A stretch of DNA of 64,000 nt from Pseudonocardia alaniniphila (lineage in GTDB: Bacteria; Actinomycetota; Actinomycetes; Mycobacteriales; Pseudonocardiaceae), in contig NZ_JAKXMK010000040.1 of assembly GCF_022524485.1 (NCBI RefSeq), positions 1 through 64,000 of the forward strand. The letters are read 5' to 3'. The translations under genes and the position numbers were made by a program. Below the pieces are notes generated by a model. It had not been told where the DNA came from and did not search any database. It was given only the letters and a program-made list of their open reading frames with translations. Positions 58,599 to 64,000 of the stretch are shown here, piece after piece; the first letter of the stretch is position 1; each line of letters begins with the position of its first letter.

Positions 58599-59030
58599 AT
58601 GACCACGTCCATGGCCCAGATCTCTCCAGTGACTCTGTCGCTGGAGAGCGCACACCGGCTTGCTGTCGCCGCTACGAAAAAGGCCGAAGAGATCGGCATC
58701 CCCTACACGGTCACGATCGTGGACGGCGGCGGAAACGTGGTGCATGTGAGCCGGATGGACGGCGCCGCGTTGGCATCGATCGACACCTCGCTGTCGAAGG
58801 CGCGCACGTCGGTGTACTTCGGTGCGGCCACCGCCGACCTCGCGAGCGCCGTCCAGCCCGGCGCTCCGCTCTACACCATCCCGACCTCCACCGTCCTCCC
58901 GCTGGCGTTCGTCGCAGGTGCCGTCCCGGTGGCCGACAGCGCGGGCGTGGTGATCGGCGCCGTCGGCGCCGGAGGTGGTTCTCCGCAACAGGACCACGAG
59001 GTCGCGATCAGCGCGGCGAGCGCTCTCTGA
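58599..59030 (+). CDS. GlcG/HbpS-family (DUF336) protein
   Basis: 143 aa, ATG 7 nt after AAGGAG. LSLESAHRLAVAATKKAEEIGIPYTVTIVDGGGNVVHVSRMDGAALASIDTSLSKARTSVYFG is the signature of the GlcG/HbpS family, which includes the extracellular heme-binding HbpS of Streptomyces and propanediol-utilisation-linked PduO C-terminal domains. No signal peptide here, so cytoplasmic. HbpS-type proteins bind heme and sense redox. It is sandwiched between two quinone reductases, suggesting a redox-linked role. Confidence 0.9.
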   Translation: MTTSMAQISPVTLSLESAHRLAVAATKKAEEIGIPYTVTIVDGGGNVVHVSRMDGAALASIDTSLSKARTSVYFGAATADLASAVQPGAPLYTIPTSTVLPLAFVAGAVPVADSAGVVIGAVGAGGGSPQQDHEVAISAASAL

Positions 59031-59065
59031 TCGTGGACCGCAAGTTCGAGAGAGGCGAGCGCCGG

Positions 59066-60061
59066 ATGCGTGCTGCAGTGCTGGAACGGTTCGGCGAAGC
59101 GCCCGCCGTCACCGAGATCCCCATCCCCGTCCCCGCCGCGGACCAGGTGCTTGTCGAGATCGTGGCCAGCGGTGTCAACCCGCTGGACACCAAGATTCGG
59201 GCAGGAGAGGCTGCACATGCCCGAATCCAGCTCCCCGCGGTGCTCGGGCTGGACCTCGCCGGCGTGGTCGAGGACGTCGGCGCGGCCGTCACCGGCTTCG
59301 ACCGAGGCGACCGCGTCTACGGCCTCACGGGTGGGGTGGGTGATCTACAAGGCTCGCTCGCCGAGTTCGCGGCCGTGGACGCCCGGCTGCTCGCCCCCGC
59401 ACCGCAGTGTCTCAGCCTTCGCGAGGCCGCGGCGTTACCACTGGTCGTGATCACCGCATGCGAGGCCCTCGTCGACCGGGCCCAGGTGCGCCCCCGGCAG
59501 AGAGTGCTGGTGCACGGCGGCGCCGGAGGTGTCGGGCATGTGGCCGTTCAGATCGCCCAGGCGCGCGGCGCCGAGGTCTTCGCGACCGGGTCGGCCCGCA
59601 GTCTCGACACCATCAAACGCCTCGGCGCCACCACGATCGACTACACAACACCCGTCGAGAGCTACGTCGCCGAGCACACGGACGGCGAGGGGTTCGATGT
59701 CGTCTTCGACACCGTCGGCGGTGCCGTGCTCGATGCGTCCTTCGCCGCGGCCCGCGCCTACACCGGCCACGTGGTGAGCGCACTCGGCTGGGGCACGCAC
59801 AACCTCGCGCCCCTGTCGTTCCGCAACGCGACCTACTCAGGGGTGTTCACGTTGGCGCCGATGCTGACCGGACACGGGCGAGACCACCACGGCGAGATCC
59901 TGCGTGAGGCAACTGCCCTCGCAGACGCCGGAGTGCTCGCGCCACGCCTCGACCCCCACCGCTTCACCTTGGAAACGGTCGACGAAGCCCACGAGGTGGT
60001 CGCGACAGGCACAGGATCGGGAAAGGTCGTCGTCGACATCGGCGATCGGGCCATCGAGTGA
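59066..60061 (+). CDS. MDR-family quinone oxidoreductase/alcohol dehydrogenase-like enzyme
   Basis: 331 aa from ATG 59066; GTG 59033, just after the GlcG-like stop, is in frame but adds only Arg/Glu-rich residues. GroES half: MRAAVLERFGEAPAVTEIPIPVPAADQVLVEIVASGVNPLDTKIRAG, LGLDLAGVVEDVG. Rossmann half: VLVHGGAGGVGHVAVQIAQARGAEVFATGSARSLDTIKRLGATTIDY. Lacks structural zinc Cys. Third gene of the QOR-GlcG-QOR set. Similar to but not a recent copy of the gene at 57539. Confidence 0.88.
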   Translation: MRAAVLERFGEAPAVTEIPIPVPAADQVLVEIVASGVNPLDTKIRAGEAAHARIQLPAVLGLDLAGVVEDVGAAVTGFDRGDRVYGLTGGVGDLQGSLAEFAAVDARLLAPAPQCLSLREAAALPLVVITACEALVDRAQVRPRQRVLVHGGAGGVGHVAVQIAQARGAEVFATGSARSLDTIKRLGATTIDYTTPVESYVAEHTDGEGFDVVFDTVGGAVLDASFAAARAYTGHVVSALGWGTHNLAPLSFRNATYSGVFTLAPMLTGHGRDHHGEILREATALADAGVLAPRLDPHRFTLETVDEAHEVVATGTGSGKVVVDIGDRAIE

Positions 60062-60159
60062 ATGCTCAGTCGATATCGGTCCATCCCCGGTACCAGCGGG
60101 AGAACGCCGCTGCCTCGTGCCCTGCCAGGCCGAAGGCGGGATCTCCTGGCCGCTGCGCT

Positions 60160-61104
60160 TCAGGACGAGGCGCGGCCGCTGCCGGCAGAGACAGCCCAGG
60201 CGCCGGAACTGCGCGCAGCGACATCCGCCAGCAGCCCAACCGTCCTGGCCTGGTCCTCGGGCGAGCCCACCGGGAGCATGACCAGCTCGGTTGCGCCGGC
60301 ATCGGCGAAACGGCGCATCTCCGCTTCCACAGCCGATTCGTCACCGGCCACAAGGGTGTCTTCCGCTCCTCCGGATCCTTGCCGGTCGAGCATCGCACGA
60401 AGCGTGGGAACGGTTGCGGCAGCTCCGAATTCCTCGCCGACACGCCGGCGTGTCGCGTCCATATCGGAGGTCACGGAGACGAGCAGCCCCACGACGATGC
60501 GAGGTTGAGCCCCGACTGCAGCCCCCGAGACGACGGCAGGCACCAGGGACTCGTCGAGGAACCGGGGCGTCGCCCATTGCGTGAGGACGCCGTCGGTGAG
60601 CTCGGCGGCGAGGCGGAGCATCCGTGGACCGTGCGCGCCCAGCAGGACGGATGGAGCTGTCGTTCCCGGCGCGGCCACCCCACCGAAGGCCGTGATCGAC
60701 TTGCCGTGGACCTGGACGTCCTCTCCGCGCAGGACCGGTCCGACGACCTCGAGGACCTCTCTCGTGTGTTCGACCGGGGGCTGCCACGTCAGCCCGTATC
60801 TCCCTTCGACTGTGGGTCGGTGACTCGGGCCGATGCCCAGAGTCAGCCGTCCACCGGTGGCGGCGTGGGTTGTCAGGGCCTGAGCGGCGAGGGCGAGTGG
60901 ATGCCTCGGGTACGTCGCCATGACGGACGTGCCGAGTTGGATCCCCGGTGCGCGATCGCCCACCGCGGCGAACACCGTCAACGGGTCCCACCCACCGTGT
61001 TCGCCGAGCCAGAAACTGGAGAAGCCGGATCCGGCCGCACGCTCGATCTCTGCCATCAGTTCTGGTAGCGGGCCGGCTCCATAACTCGCCAATCCGATCT
61101 TCAT
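60160..61104 (-). CDS. LLM-class (F420-type) oxidoreductase
   Basis: 314 aa, ATG with GGAAGG 5 nt upstream. MKIGLASYGAGPLPELMAEIERAAGSGFSSFWLGEHGGWDP, IQLGTSVMATYPRHPLALAAQALTTHAATGGRLTLGIGPSHRP are the F420-type TIM-barrel blocks (TIGR03564-like). It converges with the QOR at 59066 and lies next to a MarR regulator read in the same direction. Candidate operators sit in the 304-nt region upstream. Confidence 0.88.
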   Translation of the reverse strand: MKIGLASYGAGPLPELMAEIERAAGSGFSSFWLGEHGGWDPLTVFAAVGDRAPGIQLGTSVMATYPRHPLALAAQALTTHAATGGRLTLGIGPSHRPTVEGRYGLTWQPPVEHTREVLEVVGPVLRGEDVQVHGKSITAFGGVAAPGTTAPSVLLGAHGPRMLRLAAELTDGVLTQWATPRFLDESLVPAVVSGAAVGAQPRIVVGLLVSVTSDMDATRRRVGEEFGAAATVPTLRAMLDRQGSGGAEDTLVAGDESAVEAEMRRFADAGATELVMLPVGSPEDQARTVGLLADVAARSSGAWAVSAGSGRASS

Positions 61105-61408
61105 AGATCCCTTCCAAGGGTCTTTGCGGTGCTGGATTTCGGAGTCGGCGGAGGAGCGGCTAGCTCGGCGGCCTTGTGCCGCTACGCCTGTCCTCCGCGC
61201 TCCGAGTCTCGAACGCAGCTCGAGCGTACCTGACAGTTCGATACTTTAACTATTCGGCAGTTGAACTGTTACGTCGGCGGGCGGCGAGGGTGCGGTCGAG
61301 CCCGGTCGCCGGACTCCGGATCCCGAACGTCCTCGCAGGTCACAGCGCTGTCATCGATCGGCGACGCCTCCGTCGTCTCGTCGATCGTTTCTCACGGGAC
61401 GACGATGA
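61105..61408. other. 304-nt control region upstream of the F420-type oxidoreductase
   Basis: No credible gene. Holds the oxidoreductase promoter (minus strand) and repeated GAAC(T)GT-type half sites: ACAGTTC at 61233, CAGTTGAACTG at 61258-61268. An AT-rich stretch (ttcgatactttaactattcgg) at 61238-61258 could contain the -10. Confidence 0.55.
61258..61268. promoter_or_regulatory. Dyad CAGTT-G-AACTG (candidate MarR site)
   Basis: Perfect 5-bp dyad with one-base centre in the region preceding the F420-type oxidoreductase. The sequence TTGAACTGTT resembles TTGAACAGTG next to the MarR start (61847-61856). Shared half sites suggest that the MarR protein at 61409 controls both. Confidence 0.4.
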
Positions 61409-61828
61409 TTACTCGGCCTCGGCAAGCGCGCGCGTGAGCACGTCGAGCAGGCCCGCCCGTTCCCCGTCGCTGAGGCGCAGCAGTGGGCACGCCTTGTCGA
61501 GGGCGTTCAGCGCGGCCTCCCGGGCGGCGCGGCCGGGCGGCGTGAGGGCCAGGACGCGGGTGCGTCGGTTGGTGGGGCACTCGGTGCGGGTGATGTACCC
61601 GAGCTCGACGAGCCGGTTCGAGGTGAACGTGAGGCTTGAGGACGTGCAGCGCAGGCGCTGTGCCACGACCTTCATCGCCGGCGGGGGCTCGTCGGGGTCG
61701 ATGGCCCAGAGCGCGTAGGTCGTCGACATGGTCAGCCCGAGCTCGGTCAGTGCAGGTTCCGCCCGCTGGATCGTGGCCATGACCACCTCGTAGATGGCTT
61801 CGAGGGCGGTTCGGGGCGGCAGAGGCAT
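61409..61828 (-). CDS. MarR-family transcriptional regulator
   Basis: 139 aa from ATG 61828; no SD, so possibly leaderless, and the frame upstream (to 62395) is antisense to the next gene. Winged HTH: YALWAIDPDEPPPAMKVVAQRLRCTSSSLTFTSNRLVELGYITRTECPTNRRTRVLALTPPGRAAREAAL, with the MarR wing (R-R-T-R-V). Lies upstream of the F420-type oxidoreductase in the same direction and divergent from the membrane protein at 61916. Confidence 0.9.
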   Translation of the reverse strand: MPLPPRTALEAIYEVVMATIQRAEPALTELGLTMSTTYALWAIDPDEPPPAMKVVAQRLRCTSSSLTFTSNRLVELGYITRTECPTNRRTRVLALTPPGRAAREAALNALDKACPLLRLSDGERAGLLDVLTRALAEAE

Positions 61829-61852
61829 GGGCAAATCGTACAGCTCTTGAAC

Positions 61853-61863
61853 AGTGCAGCACT
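61853..61863. promoter_or_regulatory. Dyad AGTGC-A-GCACT in the marR divergent promoter
   Basis: Perfect 5-bp dyad with one-base centre, 25 nt before the MarR ATG on the minus side and 53 nt before the GTG at 61916 on the plus side. It overlaps TTGAACAGTG. Suits a MarR autoregulatory operator. Confidence 0.45.
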
Positions 61864-61915
61864 CGAAGCTATAGAGTCGCACGGAGTTAGGCTCTCGAAG
61901 AGTTGGAGTGTCAAG

Positions 61916-62383
61916 GTGTTGAAGCCGAAGCTCACCACCCTCACCGCCGCGGACTGGACGGTCGCAGCGTCCGGCGTTCTGGCACTGGCCATGGGGATCG
62001 CAGGACTGGCAGGCCCCGAGCGCCAGGTACGCGCCCTCGGGTTCGAGGGCAGCGACGGAGACCGTGATCACCTCACTGCGGTGCTCACGAGCACCTCGGC
62101 GGCCGCGGTCAACAACGGATTCCTCTATCTGATCGGAGTCGCGACAGGCTCGTCGTGGTTCCCCGCGTACACGGTGGCTGCCCGGGCGGTCATGGGCGGA
62201 GTGCTCGGCGCCAGGGTTGCGACCGGCCGGGCTCCGAGATCGTTCATCGCTGCCGCCCTCTGGGAAGTGCTCGGCGCGGCGGCCACCGCGGGGGCCCTGT
62301 GGTGGGACGGGCGGCGCTCTCGCCGCCGTGGCGGGGGATCCGGGCAGCCACCGCTGCCGCTCCTTGACGATCAGCGGGAGTGA
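61916..62383 (+). CDS. Small integral membrane protein of unknown function
   Basis: 155 aa from GTG 61916, 7 nt after GGAG. Three to four TM segments: DWTVAASGVLALAMGIAGLAG, SAAAVNNGFLYLIGVATG, YTVAARAVMGGVLGARVA, FIAAALWEVLGAAATAGALWW. The C-terminus is basic (RRSRRRGGG). It is divergent from the MarR regulator and may be in its regulon. I do not recognise a named family. Confidence 0.7.
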   Translation: MLKPKLTTLTAADWTVAASGVLALAMGIAGLAGPERQVRALGFEGSDGDRDHLTAVLTSTSAAAVNNGFLYLIGVATGSSWFPAYTVAARAVMGGVLGARVATGRAPRSFIAAALWEVLGAAATAGALWWDGRRSRRRGGGSGQPPLPLLDDQRE

Positions 62384-62473
62384 ACGTTCCCGCACGCGGG
62401 TCTGGCGTCAGCAGTCGACCGGGATGACCTACAGGCACATCGCCACGTGACGGACGTGCGTCGCAGAGCCGGC

Positions 62474-62797
62474 TCAGAGCAGGACGACACCGGTGACCAC
62501 GGCCAGGGCCACCACCGACCAGCCGACCACCGGCACGGCGAGGACGGGGGCCACTCGGGCCGGGAACGGGGAACGGCGCAGGAGAGCCGCCCGGCGCCGA
62601 CCGAGCACGACCGTCACCAGGGCGATGAGCACCGCGAACGTAGCGGGCACCACCGCCACGGTGAGTCCCGCCGCACCGATCTCGCGCACCGACAGCAGCG
62701 CCGCGTTGGCGAGCATGCCGAGGGCCGTGCGACCCCACGCGAGCCGCGTGCGTTCCGGTTGCAGCCCGGGAGCATCCGGGGACGGACCAGCACGCAT
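62474..62797 (-). CDS. DUF202-family (YidH-like) membrane protein
   Basis: 107 aa from ATG 62797. ERTRLAWGRTALGMLANAALL is the DUF202 N-terminal signature, followed by three TM helices (GLTVAVVPATFAVLIALVTVV and VAPVLAVPVVGWSVVALAVVTGVVLL among them). Follows a second DUF202 gene by 5 nt in the same direction; the two form an operon. Function unknown. Confidence 0.85.
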   Translation of the reverse strand: MRAGPSPDAPGLQPERTRLAWGRTALGMLANAALLSVREIGAAGLTVAVVPATFAVLIALVTVVLGRRRAALLRRSPFPARVAPVLAVPVVGWSVVALAVVTGVVLL

Positions 62798-62802
62798 GGG
62801 CC

Positions 62803-63216
62803 TCACCCCAGGAAACCCTTGACGATCACGAGGGCCAGACCCAGTAGCGCGAGGATGACGAGACCGACGGCGAGCACCCACGGGGCCCGCTGCGGTGGCA
62901 GCGCCCCGTCGCGCCGCATCGCGTACTCCACCCGCCGCCAGCGCAGCACACCGTTCCCGGCGCACAGCACCGCGAGAACCACCAGGAGCCCGCCGGTCAC
63001 GGCTCGTACCCCCGGCAGCGGGAACGCGGGCACGAGCTGCACCACCGCGATTCCCGCCGCGAGCAGCGAGAGCGCCGAGCGGATCCACGCCAGGAACGTG
63101 CGCTCGTTGGCGAGGGTGAACCGGTAGTCCGGGTCATGCTCGACGACGGTGTCCGCCGCCGCTGCGCCGAGGAATCGTTGGCTCCCCGGGATGGAGTCAC
63201 TCGGGTCGCCGTCCAT
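62803..63216 (-). CDS. DUF202-family (YidH-like) membrane protein
   Basis: 137 aa from ATG 63216; the open frame continues to 63549 without similarity. DYRFTLANERTFLAWIRSALSLLAAGIAVVQLVPAF is the family hallmark (NERTFLAWIR), then two further TMs (VTGGLLVVLAVLCAGNGVLRW, WVLAVGLVILALLGLALVIVKGFLG). YidH of E. coli is of the same group. Paired DUF202 genes of different length are common in actinobacteria and may form a heteromeric membrane complex. Confidence 0.9.
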   Translation of the reverse strand: MDGDPSDSIPGSQRFLGAAAADTVVEHDPDYRFTLANERTFLAWIRSALSLLAAGIAVVQLVPAFPLPGVRAVTGGLLVVLAVLCAGNGVLRWRRVEYAMRRDGALPPQRAPWVLAVGLVILALLGLALVIVKGFLG

Positions 63217-63392
63217 GCACGCGAGTGTGCCGACGGCAGCCTTTCGCGCCCATTGCGTGGCCACCAAGATTGAAGCGATGCACACCCGAGACCGGGGATA
63301 GGGCCAACCCCACCACAACCCTTGCCGGCTCCGTACGTGCCACGCGCAGCCGCAGGGGTGGAGGCCATCCCATCGAATGGCAAGAGCTCCGG

Positions 63393-64000
63393 CTACGGAA
63401 CGGTGTACATCGGATTGGGCAGCTTGTAAGTGGCGTCGGCGTGGCCACCACTCAGGTCGCTTTGCTGGTCGCCGACGTCTTCGATCACATCGAAGCCCAT
63501 CGACTCGATGTGGGCCCTCGTACCGGACTTGTACTGAACCGTTGTGCACGTGCCGCTACAGTGGAGATATGTCGGAATCGAACCGGCGCCCGGCGCGAAG
63601 AAAATTCCGACCGCCGCCGGATATCCCACCTTGTTCAAGTTCTTCAAGGTAGCGTTCGCCAGAGTGTGCGGTCGTCCGGTGACGAAGAACAGCGCCACGC
63701 CATGCTCGTGCGCCGATCTTGCCAACGCGAGCGTCGCCGATATGACGGGCAGCTTCTCCGCGAGTGCCCACTGAATCGTCTTCGCGGTGTTGTGGAAGGC
63801 GAAGTCGTTGTTGGCGCCGTACGAATACGTCGACAGCGCCGTGTCGTCGATGTCCAGCACGATCGCCATACGATGGTGTCCGAGTTCACGCGCGCGGCGT
63901 TCGAGCGCCCGCACGGCGCGAGTGTCGACCAGCCCCACCTGACGCGCCCATGCACTGTCCGCTGAGGCCTGATGCTGTCCGGCGGCATCGATATGGTCGC
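63393..64000 (-). CDS. HAD-superfamily acid phosphatase (class B-like), 5' partial
   Basis: The frame is open to the window edge, so the N-terminus (probably with a signal peptide) is missing; an internal GTG at 63938 is not the likely start. Catalytic DxDxT motif in VLDIDDTALS, FFVTGRP (motif II Thr), the C-terminal GDQQSDL (motif IV acidic pair) and KSGTRAHIESMGFDVIEDVGDQ. Two Cys (CSGTC) precede TTVQYKSGTR as in actinobacterial secreted members. These enzymes release phosphate from organic monoesters. Preceded, on its downstream side, by a 176-nt gap to the DUF202 operon. Confidence 0.85.
   Translation of the reverse strand, partial: DHIDAAGQHQASADSAWARQVGLVDTRAVRALERRARELGHHRMAIVLDIDDTALSTYSYGANNDFAFHNTAKTIQWALAEKLPVISATLALARSAHEHGVALFFVTGRPHTLANATLKNLNKVGYPAAVGIFFAPGAGSIPTYLHCSGTCTTVQYKSGTRAHIESMGFDVIEDVGDQQSDLSGGHADATYKLPNPMYTVP

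Noticed and set aside
1..64000. CRISPR arrays, tRNA or rRNA genes, insertion sequences, toxin-antitoxin pairs
   Set aside because: None could be seen: no regularly spaced repeats, no cloverleaf or rRNA-like sequence, and no transposase motifs.

Overview
The window is about 70% GC with dense, often overlapping genes, many GTG (and a few TTG) starts, three F420-type luciferase-like oxidoreductases, an Lsr2 nucleoid protein, an IdeR/DtxR box, and LAL-type and NB-ARC-type regulators. This fits a chromosomal segment of a soil actinomycete, probably Pseudonocardiales (Pseudonocardia or Amycolatopsis-like). The genus is an inference. I see no rRNA, tRNA, CRISPR array or intact insertion sequence.

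Layout. 0-4 kb: the end of a thiolase/DUF35 acyl-CoA operon, an F420-type oxidoreductase, a methyltransferase and an alpha/beta hydrolase. 4.1-30.6 kb: a large catabolic island. A GntR/FCD regulator (4108) faces a six-gene minus-strand operon (11883 down to 4825): Fe3+/polyamine-type ABC importer, PHB-depolymerase-like hydrolase, SGNH hydrolase and gamma-glutamyltransferase. Divergent from it are ornithine aminotransferase and a divergent aconitase. Then come a threonine-dehydratase/EutB-like lyase and, divergently, a fused APH-type kinase + class III PLP enzyme (kinase/phospho-lyase). A second, nine-gene minus-strand operon (29301 down to 19832) encodes a dipeptide-type ABC importer, an isocitrate/homoisocitrate-dehydrogenase-like enzyme, a cupin-ABM fusion, a second copy of the same hydrolase family and a SxxK serine hydrolase. 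It is divergent from an RpiR regulator.

30.7-35.5 kb: metal genes: a CopD-like protein, then an IdeR-box-controlled fused EfeUO and EfeB preceded by a 12-codon leader ORF. 35.5-44.2 kb: SDRs, a methyltransferase, TetR, Lsr2, a frameshifted transporter remnant, endonuclease III, an F420-type enzyme, and an HxlR/quinone-oxidoreductase divergent pair. 44.3-64 kb: an HsaA-like flavin monooxygenase, a royal-jelly-protein-like beta-propeller, a FUSC membrane protein, two tandem LAL regulators, an LVIVD-repeat protein, an XRE/NB-ARC regulator that stops before any TPR region, a quinone reductase/GlcG/quinone reductase operon, an F420-type enzyme with a MarR regulator, two DUF202 membrane proteins and an acid phosphatase running off the end.

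The most interesting signal is in the catabolic island. The palindrome GGTTATAACC occurs three times within 4.4 kb and, as far as I could find by eye, nowhere else in the window. Two copies contain the likely -10 elements (TATAAC) of the divergent importer and ornithine-aminotransferase promoters. With paired importers, duplicated hydrolases, a kinase/phospho-lyase fusion and dedicated aconitase and decarboxylating-dehydrogenase paralogues, this looks like an uncharacterised pathway for import and breakdown of an amide- or ester-linked, amine-containing compound. The substrate is unknown.
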